DNA from: Leisingera sp. ANG-M1
GTDB taxonomy: Bacteria; Pseudomonadota; Alphaproteobacteria; Rhodobacterales; Rhodobacteraceae
Assembly: GCF_000813745.1 (NCBI RefSeq)
Contig: NZ_JWLC01000011.1
Span: 1-64,000 of the forward strand
DNA length: 64,000 bases
Direction of reading: 5' to 3'
The notes under the pieces were generated by a model. That model was not told the DNA's origin. It did not search any database and saw only the letters and a program-made list of their open reading frames with translations. This document shows, one piece after another, positions 11,433 through 19,163 of this stretch. Within the stretch, counting starts at the first letter, position 1. The number at the start of each line of letters is the position of its first letter. Both the position numbers and the translations under genes were made by a program.

Positions 11433-11515
11433 GGCTCCCGCGCCTGCCCGGCCTCCTGGCAAAGCCAGGCCGCCGGAAGCAGCCTTGGGCCCGGCGCCGC
11501 TGACGCGGCGCGGCA
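11433..11515 (+). repeat. Intergenic hairpin repeat, unit A
   Basis: The unit starts GCTCCCGCGCC, then has hairpin 1 (CCTGGC-aaa-GCCAGG), the spacer AGCCTTGGGC, then hairpin 2 (GCGCCGC-tgac-GCGGCGC). It shares start, spacer and layout with units at 22177, 35500 and 55134, while the stem sequences differ. The 330-bp gap 11374-11703 holds this unit and an inverted partner, and I see no gene in it. Confidence 0.65.
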
Positions 11516-11617
11516 GCTACTGCAACAATCCGGCTCGCATCATCCGGCAAGGACAAAATCAGCTCTGCGGCCCCTCCAGCCGCGCGCAGCCCTTCCTCTT
11601 GCCGCAAATTTCCCTGC

Positions 11618-11699
11618 CAGAGGCACACCGCGCGCCAGCGCGGTGCCCGGCCCAACGGAAGCAAGGCGTCCGTGATGCCGCCGTGGCGGGCGGGAGCCT
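11618..11699 (-). repeat. Intergenic hairpin repeat, unit A' (inverted partner of A)
   Basis: Read on the minus strand, it starts AGGCTCCCGCCC, then hairpin 1 (CCGCC-ac-GGCGG), then CCGTTGGGCCGGGC, then hairpin 2 (ACCGCGC-tggc-GCGCGGT). With unit A it forms a 267-bp block whose two outer ends both read GCTCCCGC inward. Confidence 0.6.
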
Positions 11700-11703
11700 G
11701 CCG

Positions 11704-12021
11704 CTACTCATTCAGGTAACCGCCCCATTTTCGCTGCAAAGCTGCACCCGGATCTATCCCCTGCCAGTCCGCAAACAGTAGCAGGAAGCCCAGCAGGTCC
11801 GCCACCTCATCCTCCAACTCCCGGCGTGAGGCTTCCCCGCGGCCCTGCCCCGTCAGTTTCAAGTAAGCAGAGGCGACTTCGCCCAACTCCTCAGTCATCT
11901 TGCCCAGATACCAGGCAGAATCCCGGTCAATACCGAACCGCTCCGCATAGACCTCCGAAACCAGCCGCGCCAGTTCCGTCAATTCGTCAACACACGCGCC
12001 TTCACTTATGGTGCCTGCCAA
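11704..12021 (-). CDS. MazG-like nucleotide pyrophosphohydrolase
   Basis: The 105-residue protein has the all-alpha NTP pyrophosphatase pattern: EELGEV near residue 44 and LEDEVADLLGF near residue 72 supply the acidic Mg-binding residues. Such enzymes hydrolyse (d)NTPs to the monophosphate, often for house-cleaning. The start is uncertain. The longest frame begins with TTG at 12019-12021 behind GAAGAG; another TTG lies 13 codons further in. It follows ruvB with a 15-bp gap on the same strand. Confidence 0.75.
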   Translation of the reverse strand: MAGTISEGACVDELTELARLVSEVYAERFGIDRDSAWYLGKMTEELGEVASAYLKLTGQGRGEASRRELEDEVADLLGFLLLFADWQGIDPGAALQRKWGGYLNE

Positions 12022-12036
12022 TGCCCTCTTCGCCCA

Positions 12037-13056
12037 TTACCCGAACAAATCATTCTGCGAGCGCGGCGGCGCCAGGCCGAGGTGTGTCCAAGCCTTCTGC
12101 GCCAGCATCCGCCCCCGGGGCGTGCGCTGGATCAGCCCCTGCTGCAGCAGGTACGGCTCGATCACCTCTTCCAATGCATCGCGGCTTTCGGATAGGGCGG
12201 CCGAAATCGTTTCAATCCCCACCGGCCCGCCGCCGTAGTTCTCGGCGATCAGTGTCAGGTACCGCCTGTCCGCCCCGTCGAGCCCCAGCTGGTCCACCCC
12301 TAGCCGCGTGAGCGCGCCGTCAGCCAATTCGCGGGTGATTGTGCCATCGCCCTCCACCACCGCAAAGTCCACAACGCGGCGCAGGAGCCGGCCCGCGATC
12401 CTTGGGGTGCCGCGGGCGCGCCGCGCGATTTCGCGGGCGCCGGCGTCATCCGCCGGCGCGCCCAGCTTGCGGGCGTTGCGGCTGACGATCTCGAACAGCT
12501 CGTCAATGGTGTAGAACTGCAGCCGGGTCGGGATGCCGAAGCGGTCGCGCAGCGGTGTTGTCAGCAGCCCCATGCGAGTGGTTGCGCCGACCAGGGTAAA
12601 GGGCTGCAATTCGATCCGCACCGTGCGTGCGGCAGGGCCCTCGCCAATGACCAGGTCCAGCTCGAAATCCTCCATCGCCGGATAAAGCACCTCTTCCACC
12701 GCCGGGTTCAGCCGGTGGATCTCGTCGATGAACAGCACATCGCGGGCTTCCAGGTTGGTGAGGATCGCCGCCAGATCACCCGCCTTGGCCAGAACCGGCC
12801 CGGAGGTCATACGGAAGTTCACCCCCAACTCCCGGGCAACGATCTGCGCCAGCGTCGTCTTGCCCAGGCCAGGAGGCCCGTGGAACAGCGTGTGATCCAT
12901 TGCCTCGCCGCGGCGGCGGGCGGACTCAATAAAGACCCGCAGGTTGGCGCGGGCTTCAGCTTGGCCGATGAATTCGCCAAGACCCTGCGGGCGCAGGGCG
13001 CGGTCATTGTCCTCGGGCAAAGGGTCGGGGCGGAGGGCCGGATCTGCGTCAATCAT
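12037..13056 (-). CDS. ruvB: Holliday junction branch-migration helicase RuvB
   Basis: RuvB is the AAA+ motor that drives branch migration with RuvA. The 339-residue protein has Walker [13 protein letters not shown] near residue 60, Walker [10 protein letters not shown] near 110, sensor residues and a C-terminal winged helix with [14 protein letters not shown]. Length is normal. It follows ruvA after a 119-bp gap containing GC-rich inverted repeats. Confidence 0.97.
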   Translation of the reverse strand: MIDADPALRPDPLPEDNDRALRPQGLGEFIGQAEARANLRVFIESARRRGEAMDHTLFHGPPGLGKTTLAQIVARELGVNFRMTSGPVLAKAGDLAAILTNLEARDVLFIDEIHRLNPAVEEVLYPAMEDFELDLVIGEGPAARTVRIELQPFTLVGATTRMGLLTTPLRDRFGIPTRLQFYTIDELFEIVSRNARKLGAPADDAGAREIARRARGTPRIAGRLLRRVVDFAVVEGDGTITRELADGALTRLGVDQLGLDGADRRYLTLIAENYGGGPVGIETISAALSESRDALEEVIEPYLLQQGLIQRTPRGRMLAQKAWTHLGLAPPRSQNDLFG

Positions 13057-13079
13057 TTTGCTGGTCTCTCATATCTGTG

Positions 13080-13165
13080 CCGCCCGGCTGCAGGCCGGGC
13101 AGCGCCCGCCACCACCCACGGGAGGGCGCTTCGCACCCACCCAGGCTCGGGCGCTGCCCTTCGCA
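13080..13165. repeat. GC-rich inverted repeats between ruvA and ruvB
   Basis: GCCCGGC-tgca-GGCCGGGC is followed by CAGCGCCCGCC, with GGGCGC and GGGCGCTGCCC further on. The hairpin plus CAGCGCCCG resembles the block at 16460-16540. Together they look like an eroded or related form of the intergenic hairpin repeats. Role unknown. Confidence 0.4.
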
Positions 13166-13175
13166 TTTCATTTCG

Positions 13176-13865
13176 TCACCCTTTCGGTGCCAGCAGACGC
13201 AGCGCGGCGCGGATCAGTTCCGGCTCGTCAGCATCTGGATATGTGGCCGCTGCCTCGGCCACTGCCGCCGCCGCATCAGACGGGCCATAACCGAGATTAC
13301 CCAAAGCCGACAGCGCCCCGGCAGAGGCCGCAGCAGCCCCTGACGGTTTCTTGGGCGGCGCCTTGCGGGCAGGTTTGGCGGCTGGTGCAGGCTCTGCATC
13401 CTCAACCACGTCCAGCCCAGGACCATCCAAGGCATCCACCACAGTGCCGCCCATCGCCATCACGCCCGGCGCCTTGTCCTTGAGGTCCAGCACGATGCGC
13501 TGCGCGGTCTTGGGACCGACACCCTTGGCAGCCTTCACCGAGGCCCAGTCGCCCAGGGCGATGGCCCGGCTCACCCCGTCCGGCCCCAGCGCGCCGAGAA
13601 TGGCCAGCGAAACCTTGGCTCCAACCCCCTGCACCGAAGTCAGCAGACGGTGCCATTCCTTCTCGACCAGCGACGTGAAACCGTAAAGCTGCATCAGGTC
13701 TTCGCGCACCACCATTTCGGTATAAAGCGCAATCGCCTCGCCCGGCCCCGGCAGCGCCGCCATGGTGCGGTCGGAGCAATAGACAATATAGCCGACGCCG
13801 CGCACGTCGATCAGCACGTGATCTTGCGCCCGGTAGTCGAGCCGACCTGTCAGCTTGCCGATCAT
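13176..13865 (-). CDS. ruvA: Holliday junction branch-migration protein RuvA
   Basis: RuvA binds the four-way junction and loads RuvB. The 229-residue protein has an N-terminal OB fold ([11 protein letters not shown]...), tandem helix-hairpin-helix motifs ([14 protein letters not shown] near 75 and [14 protein letters not shown] near 115), a long Ala/Pro/Lys-rich linker (about 140-180) and the C-terminal RuvB-contact domain (about 182-229). The linker makes it longer than the E. coli protein. Its ATG overlaps the ruvC stop as ATGA. Confidence 0.96.
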   Translation of the reverse strand: MIGKLTGRLDYRAQDHVLIDVRGVGYIVYCSDRTMAALPGPGEAIALYTEMVVREDLMQLYGFTSLVEKEWHRLLTSVQGVGAKVSLAILGALGPDGVSRAIALGDWASVKAAKGVGPKTAQRIVLDLKDKAPGVMAMGGTVVDALDGPGLDVVEDAEPAPAAKPARKAPPKKPSGAAAASAGALSALGNLGYGPSDAAAAVAEAAATYPDADEPELIRAALRLLAPKG

Positions 13866-14359
13866 GCGCGCTTCTCCCTCAGCTGCCGCTGCTGTGTACC
13901 GCCGTAATAAGCGTGGCAGATGGCAATCGCCAGCGCATCCGCGGCATCGGCGCCCTTTGGCGCACAGCCTGGCAGCTGCAGCTTGACCATGTGAATGACC
14001 TGCTCCTTCTCGGCGTGGCCCACGCCCACCACCGTCTTCTTGACCCGGTTCGGCGCATATTCCCCAACCGGCAGCCCCGCCTTGGCCAAAGTCAGCAGCG
14101 CCACCCCACGGGCCTGGCCAAGTTTCAGTGTGCCGGCCCCGTCCTTGTTCACAAAGGTCTGTTCGATCGCCGCCTGGTCCGGCGCAAAGGCCTCGATGAT
14201 CTCCGACACTTGGTTATGCAGCGACAGCAGCCGCTCGCCCAGATCATCGCCGTCCGAGTGGCACAGACCGTTGGCCACATGGCTCAGCCGCGCGCCATTT
14301 GATTCGATCACGCCCCATCCAAGGGTGCGCAGCCCCGGATCGATACCCAAAATCCGCAT
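13862..14359 (-). CDS. ruvC: Crossover junction endodeoxyribonuclease RuvC
   Basis: RuvC cuts Holliday junctions in the RuvABC resolvasome. The 165-residue protein starts [17 protein letters not shown] with catalytic Asp7, continues AIEQTFVN with Glu near 67, and ends with [13 protein letters not shown] carrying the last acidic residues. The ATG at 14357-14359 was chosen because the family N-terminus begins here; the frame upstream shows no homology. It is the first gene of ruvC-ruvA-ruvB. Confidence 0.96.
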   Translation of the reverse strand: MRILGIDPGLRTLGWGVIESNGARLSHVANGLCHSDGDDLGERLLSLHNQVSEIIEAFAPDQAAIEQTFVNKDGAGTLKLGQARGVALLTLAKAGLPVGEYAPNRVKKTVVGVGHAEKEQVIHMVKLQLPGCAPKGADAADALAIAICHAYYGGTQQRQLREKRA

Positions 14360-14686
14360 GTTGTGCCCGGTCCCTGCCCGCTTATCAGAAATTATTTTGC
14401 CCACGATTAGCACAAAACGCGAACATGTCCAATTGCTTTCCCTCATCCGCCAATTGCAGAACGCCGCTGCCAAGGTCTGAATCCGACCCTTTCCAAATGC
14501 GGCACCGACATTTTCGCCACAATTCGGCAACCTGGCGGATAGCCCTTGTTTTTAAGGCTCAAAGCTATGCACAGAATGCATATGACACATGCAATTTCAG
14601 GCCTTGCTGCGGAAATTGTTCAGCCCTAGATGCGGCTCATCGCAACGACGCGAACGAATGCTAACACCTAATCAGAGGACAAGGAC

Positions 14687-14905
14687 ATGGCCGCATTTGA
14701 CACCACCCGTACCACTTATGGTTCCACCGGCCTGTTTGGCCGTTTCGGAGCCCTGGTTGCCGCTGCAACCGGCGCTTTCGCCGCATGGAATGATGCGCGC
14801 GCAACCCGTAACGCCCTGTCCGGTCTGAGCGACCGCGAATTGGCCGACATCGGCATGTCGCGCGGCGACATCGAAGATGTTGCCAACGGCAAGAACGTCT
14901 TCTGA
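14687..14905 (+). CDS. DUF1127 domain-containing protein
   Basis: This 72-residue protein carries a C-terminal DUF1127 motif (NALSGLSDRELADIGMSRGDI). Such short Arg-rich proteins are common in alphaproteobacteria and have been linked to phosphate and stress responses and RNA binding in some species. Here a hydrophobic Ala-rich stretch precedes the motif. AGAGGACAAGGAC stands directly upstream of the ATG, and a strong terminator follows 45 bp after the stop, so this is a monocistronic unit. Confidence 0.9.
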   Translation: MAAFDTTRTTYGSTGLFGRFGALVAAATGAFAAWNDARATRNALSGLSDRELADIGMSRGDIEDVANGKNVF

Positions 14906-14950
14906 GACCCCTGATTGACGCCCTGCCTCCTCCCTCGGGGCGCATAGGGA

Positions 14951-14988
14951 AACGCCGCGGACCTGAACAGGCCGCGGCGTTTTTTTTG
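14951..14988 (+). terminator. Rho-independent terminator of the DUF1127 gene
   Basis: The stem ACGCCGCGG/CCGCGGCGT with a short loop is followed by eight T residues. It lies 45 bp beyond the stop codon. Confidence 0.92.
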
Positions 14989-15093
14989 CCCTGCCGCGGC
15001 GCGGAGCTGTCCGGAATGAGAAAGGCCGCAGGCAGGACGCCCGCGGCCATTTCAGCCCCCATAGCTGAGTTCCCTGTCAGCCTGGTCTTTCCG

Positions 15094-15438
15094 TCACCGC
15101 AGGATGGGTCCGATCTTCTGTGCCACAAAGACAGATGCCGGATCCGCCTGCATCACAAAGGCGCCGGCTCGCTCGACGGCACTGCCCTGCGCAAGGGTGC
15201 TGACCCGCTCGTCATAGCTGCCGAATCCGAGAGCTGCCATCAGGAAGCCTTTGAACAGCAGAAAGGCTGCCACGAAAAACAGGACAGAACGCCCAGAGAT
15301 CCGCGACTGTACCCTGTGCGGCTTTACCACCAGCAGCCCGTCAGGCCGCAGTTTTGCGGTGTAGCCCCCCGAAATAGCCTCATGTTTGCGGTTGATGTGC
15401 TTCAAACGCGCCTGGAACTGATCACGATGTTCGCCCAT
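15094..15438 (-). CDS. Small single-pass membrane protein, unknown
   Basis: The 114-residue protein has a basic N-terminal part (about 1-48), one predicted membrane helix (about 50-72, VLFFVAAFLLFKGFLMAALGF) and a C-terminal tail of about 40 residues. I do not recognise the family. GGAGG six bases before the ATG supports the start. It is convergent with the DUF1127 gene. Confidence 0.7.
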   Translation of the reverse strand: MGEHRDQFQARLKHINRKHEAISGGYTAKLRPDGLLVVKPHRVQSRISGRSVLFFVAAFLLFKGFLMAALGFGSYDERVSTLAQGSAVERAGAFVMQADPASVFVAQKIGPILR

Positions 15439-15498
15439 TACGAGCCTCCGAACTGGCCCCCACCAGCGGATGGCCTATTGTTGGCTCGAAATGCGGCG

Positions 15499-15529
15499 AA
15501 AATGCGGCGAACCCCTAAAATTCGCCGCA
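15499..15529 (-). terminator. Terminator of prmA
   Basis: On the minus strand TGCGGCGAA pairs with TTCGCCGCA around a nine-base loop and is followed by TTTT. A tandem copy of ATGCGGCGAA is adjacent. It lies 12 bp after the prmA stop. Confidence 0.75.
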
Positions 15530-15541
15530 AACTTAAGTCAA

Positions 15542-16414
15542 TCAGCCCGCTTTACGCAGAAGTAACGTTGTCCATTCACCAATTTCGTCCCGGCGCTCCA
15601 GATTGATGCCGTTCTGTGCATAAACCTCGGTCACGTTATCTGCCTGCTCATTCAGGATGCCCGAGAGAATCGCATAGCCGCCAGGGCGCAGATTCGCGGC
15701 CACATCGGGGGCCAGTGCAACCAGCGGGCCCTTCAGAATATTGGCAAAGATGAGATCGAAGGGCGCCTGGGCCTGCAGTTCCGGATTGTCGAAGCCAGCC
15801 GCCTCCAGGCAAGCAACCTGGCCCTCCATTCCGTTGGCCTTAAGATTTGCCTCGGCCACTTCCACCGCCACTTCATCAATATCGCTGGCCATAATGGTGC
15901 CGTCCCAGACCCGCGCGGCAGCCATTGCCAGCACCGCGGTGCCGCAGCCGATGTCCGCCACTTTTTCGCCACGAAACCCCTGGTCCAGCAGATGATCCAG
16001 AGCCTTTAGGCAGCCGAGCGTGGTGCCGTGGTGGCCGGTGCCGAACGCCATCGCTGCCTCGATCAGCAGCGGAATGCGGTTTGCGGGCACTTTATCCGCA
16101 TCGTGAGAGCCGTAGACAAAGAAGCGCCCCGCCTCGACCGGCGCCAGCTCGCGGCGCACATGGGCGACCCAGTCGGTTTCAGGCACTTCCGACACCACAA
16201 ACGGCTTGGCACCATGCATGGCCTCCAGCAGCGCCAGCCCCGCCTCATCCGGCGCTTCGGTGAAATAGCCGCCCACTTCCCACAGGCCGGAGCCGTCTTC
16301 CATCTCGAAAACGCCGACACCGGTGGGTTCCGGGATCAGACGTTCCATGGCTTCGCCCAGCGCCTCGGCCTGGGCTTTTCCGGTGAGAGTGGTGAGGGCG
16401 GTATATGTGGGCAT
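15542..16414 (-). CDS. prmA: Ribosomal protein L11 methyltransferase
   Basis: PrmA trimethylates ribosomal protein L11 using S-adenosylmethionine. The 290-residue protein has an N-terminal substrate-binding domain, the motif AFGTGHHGTTLGCLKAL near 125, the SAM-binding VADIGCGTAVLAMAAA near 150 and FANILKGPL near 220. GGAGAG precedes the ATG at good spacing. Confidence 0.95.
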   Translation of the reverse strand: MPTYTALTTLTGKAQAEALGEAMERLIPEPTGVGVFEMEDGSGLWEVGGYFTEAPDEAGLALLEAMHGAKPFVVSEVPETDWVAHVRRELAPVEAGRFFVYGSHDADKVPANRIPLLIEAAMAFGTGHHGTTLGCLKALDHLLDQGFRGEKVADIGCGTAVLAMAAARVWDGTIMASDIDEVAVEVAEANLKANGMEGQVACLEAAGFDNPELQAQAPFDLIFANILKGPLVALAPDVAANLRPGGYAILSGILNEQADNVTEVYAQNGINLERRDEIGEWTTLLLRKAG

Positions 16415-16459
16415 GGCGTCTCTCCTGAAACTGTTGGCAAGCGCCTAGGCTGCCGCGCC

Positions 16460-16540
16460 GCCCGCGTCAAGCGCCTCAGCCTGGCCCAAGGCCAGGCAGC
16501 GCCCGCGCTCACAGTGTGCGCGGGCGCACGCCCCGCGGCT
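16460..16540. repeat. GC-rich inverted repeats upstream of prmA
   Basis: Two hairpins lie in tandem: CCTGGCC-caa-GGCCAGG and GCGCCCGCGC-tcacagtgt-GCGCGGGCGC. On the minus strand the first contains TTGGGCC, as in the intergenic repeat units, but the GCTCCCGC end is absent. Related or degenerate copy; function unknown. Confidence 0.45.
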
Positions 16541-16560
16541 GGCGCTACAGGGCTGCAGGG

Positions 16561-17805
16561 TCACTCAGCCGGCGCGGGAGAGGCGTATTTGCTGAAGATG
16601 GTCTCGTTGCCGGGTTCCGGATGGCGCGGGATCAAAAGCGACAAGGCCAGCGAAACCAATGCCATTCCGGCCGCCAGCGCGAAGACCAGCCCCGGCGAGA
16701 AGACCCACAGCAAGCCCAGCAGCACCGGCAGGAACACCGCGGCGATATGGTTGATGGTAAAGGCCACGGCGGCCGTCGGAGCAATATCGGCCGGATCGGC
16801 GATTTTCTGGAAATAGGTCTTGAGCGCCAGCGCCAGGGCAAACAGCACATGGTCCACCACATAGAGCACCGCAGCAATCACCACGCCCCAGCCGAACCAG
16901 TAGATACCGCCGTAAGCCGCAAAGACAATCGCCAGGCCCGCGTATTCAAAGATCAGCGTGCGCCGCTCTCCAAACACCGCCACTGCCTTGCCCAGCATTG
17001 GCGCCACGGTCATGTTGATTACAAGGTTGATCAGGTAGAGCCCGGTCAGCTCATGCACCTCAAAACCGAACTTCTCGACCATCATGAAGCCGGCAAAGAC
17101 CACAAAGATCTGCCGCCGCGCCCCGGCCATGAACTGCAGTGCATAATACAGCCAGTAGCGTTTGCGCAGGATCAGCTTCTTGGTTTGCGGTGTCGGCGAG
17201 TCAAACTGCGGGTAGGCAAACAGTGCAAAAACCGCAATGAGCACCGTCACCCCGCCAGCCGCCATGAAGACAGTGTTATAGGCCAGGCCGAACCGGTCCC
17301 AGGTCAGCACGATCAGGCCATAGACAACCAGCGTTGCAGCAGACCCCGCCGCCACCAGCCAGCCCAGCGTCTGCGGCGCCTTCTCTTTGCTGAGCCACTG
17401 CAGCTGCAGCGACTGATTCACCGTCTCGTAGTAGTGAAACCCGATCGAGCTCAGCAGCGTCACCATCAGCAACCCGCCCAAGCTTGGGAACCAGGCGGTG
17501 ACAGCCGTCGCCACCCCCAAGAGCACCAGCGAGATCAGCCCCAGCACCTGCTCGCGGATAAACAGAATGACGGCAATCACACCGACGGCCAGGAACCCCG
17601 GGATCTCCCGCACCGTATGCAGCAGGCCGATGTCGGCGCCATCAAACTGCGCCGCCTCAATCACAAAGTTGTTGAGCAATGCGCTCCAGGCATTGAAGGC
17701 AATGGGCATCGCCAGCGCCATCAGGAACAGCAGCGTCACGGGACGGCGCCAGAACGGGAGGCCCTGCGCCTCAAGAAGGGGCATCGGTTTGAACATGCCT
17801 AGCAT
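16561..17805 (-). CDS. MFS transporter
   Basis: The 414-residue protein has about twelve hydrophobic segments and a long cytoplasmic loop near residue 190-205, as in the major facilitator superfamily. The central part holds FHYYETVNQSLQLQWL and the second half begins KRYWLYYALQFMAGARRQIFVVFAGF. The substrate cannot be inferred. It lies between prmA and a divergent YeeE/YedE gene and is probably transcribed alone. Confidence 0.8.
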   Translation of the reverse strand: MLGMFKPMPLLEAQGLPFWRRPVTLLFLMALAMPIAFNAWSALLNNFVIEAAQFDGADIGLLHTVREIPGFLAVGVIAVILFIREQVLGLISLVLLGVATAVTAWFPSLGGLLMVTLLSSIGFHYYETVNQSLQLQWLSKEKAPQTLGWLVAAGSAATLVVYGLIVLTWDRFGLAYNTVFMAAGGVTVLIAVFALFAYPQFDSPTPQTKKLILRKRYWLYYALQFMAGARRQIFVVFAGFMMVEKFGFEVHELTGLYLINLVINMTVAPMLGKAVAVFGERRTLIFEYAGLAIVFAAYGGIYWFGWGVVIAAVLYVVDHVLFALALALKTYFQKIADPADIAPTAAVAFTINHIAAVFLPVLLGLLWVFSPGLVFALAAGMALVSLALSLLIPRHPEPGNETIFSKYASPAPAE

Positions 17806-17970
17806 CTAAGCCGCCGCAGGCCGTTTGGCGAGAGCAAAGACGCCGCCGCACATGCACCTTCGCATCAGCGCGCAAAGACCCGGCCGCAAGAAACCCCGCC
17901 CCGGCTGATCTGCATCAAGACGATCCGCGCGCGCATCACATATGCAGTTTCGTGAATTTGGAGGCATGTG

Positions 17971-19032
17971 ATGGATCTTGTTCCCCTGGTTGAGCGCATC
18001 GGCGAGGCTCCTGCAGCTGCCCTGCTGGGCCTGGTGACGGGCACGGTATTTGGCGTTGCTGCACAGCGCTCCCGCTTTTGCTTGCGGGCAGCAACGGTAG
18101 AGTTCGCCAGCGGCCGGCTGGGGGACAAGGTTGCCGTCTGGCTGCTGACGTTCTCCACTGCGATGGTCTGGGTGCAGGGAGCGCAGTTGATCGGGCTGAT
18201 GGACAGCGCCAACGCCCGGATGATGGCGGTGCCGGGCAGCTGGTCCGGCGCCATCCTCGGCGGGCTGATGTTCGGCTGCGGCATGGTGCTGGCGCGCGGC
18301 TGCTCGGGGCGGCTGCTGGTGCTGGCGGCCACCGGCAACCTGCGGTCGGTGGTGTCGGGGCTGATCTTCGCCGTGGTGGCACAGATGAGCCTCTCCGGGC
18401 TGCTGTCGCCGGCCCGCAGCTGGCTGGCCGGGCTGTGGGTCACCGAAGGCGGCCGCAACATGGACCTGCTGGCCGCCCTTGGCTTGCCGCAAGCCAGCGG
18501 GCTGGGATTGGGACTGGCCGCGGCGGCACTGGCCCTGGGGCTGGCGCGCCGGAACCGGATCGACGCGGCGCGGCTGGTCTTTGCCTCCGGCGTAGGCTTT
18601 GCCGTCGCACTGGGATGGGTGCTGACCTATGCGCTGAGCCAAATCGCTTTCGACCCTGTGCAAATCGAAAGCGCAACTTTCACCGGCCCGTCTGCCCATA
18701 CCTTGATGTTTTTCCTGGACAGGGATGCGGTTCTGGAATTCGACATCGGCCTGGTGCCCGGCGTGTTCATCGGTGCGATGGCCGCCGCCGCCCTGTCCGG
18801 AGAAATGAAACTGCAGGCCTTTGACGGTGCCTCCACCATGCGCAGAGCAATGATAGGCGCCGCGTTGATGGGATTTGGCGGTATGCTGGCAGGCGGCTGC
18901 GCCATCGGCGCCGGGGTGACTGGCGGCTCGATCTTTGCGGGCACAGCCTGGGCCGCATTGTTTTTCATGTGGATTGGCGCCATGGCCACCAGCATCCTCA
19001 CCCGCGTCCTGACCGAAACCGCTGCGGCCTGA
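17971..19032 (+). CDS. YeeE/YedE (TsuA-like) sulfur-compound transporter
   Basis: Proteins of this family are membrane carriers for thiosulfate or other sulfur compounds. The 353-residue protein has two repeated halves, each with a Gly-Cys motif in a membrane segment: FGCGMVLARGCSG near residue 95 and GGMLAGGCAIGAG near residue 305. An RSRFC segment lies near the N-terminus. GGAGG sits six bases before the ATG at 17971, which I prefer to the GTG three bases upstream. No sulfur-oxidation genes are adjacent. Confidence 0.88.
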   Translation: MDLVPLVERIGEAPAAALLGLVTGTVFGVAAQRSRFCLRAATVEFASGRLGDKVAVWLLTFSTAMVWVQGAQLIGLMDSANARMMAVPGSWSGAILGGLMFGCGMVLARGCSGRLLVLAATGNLRSVVSGLIFAVVAQMSLSGLLSPARSWLAGLWVTEGGRNMDLLAALGLPQASGLGLGLAAAALALGLARRNRIDAARLVFASGVGFAVALGWVLTYALSQIAFDPVQIESATFTGPSAHTLMFFLDRDAVLEFDIGLVPGVFIGAMAAAALSGEMKLQAFDGASTMRRAMIGAALMGFGGMLAGGCAIGAGVTGGSIFAGTAWAALFFMWIGAMATSILTRVLTETAAA

Positions 19033-19045
19033 GCCAACGGGTCAT

Positions 19046-19153
19046 GCGAGGCTCTGCCTCGCGCGCCGGGATATGTGAGGCAAGAGGAAAGCTGCTTCTT
19101 TCTGGTCGAAAATACTCCGGGGGAGGCCTGCAAGGGCCGGGGGCAGAGCCCCC
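19046..19153. repeat. Convergent-gap motif, copy 1 (two inverted halves)
   Basis: On the plus strand, CTTCTTTCTGGTCGAAAATA (19095 on) is followed by CTCCGGGGG and the hairpin GGGGG-cagag-CCCCC. On the minus strand of the left half, ATATCCCGG is followed by the hairpin GCGAGG-cagag-CCTCGC (19046-19062). It fills the gap between the convergent YeeE/YedE and priA genes. No other feature is seen in this gap. Confidence 0.65.
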
Positions 19154-19163
19154 ATCTCTGCCG

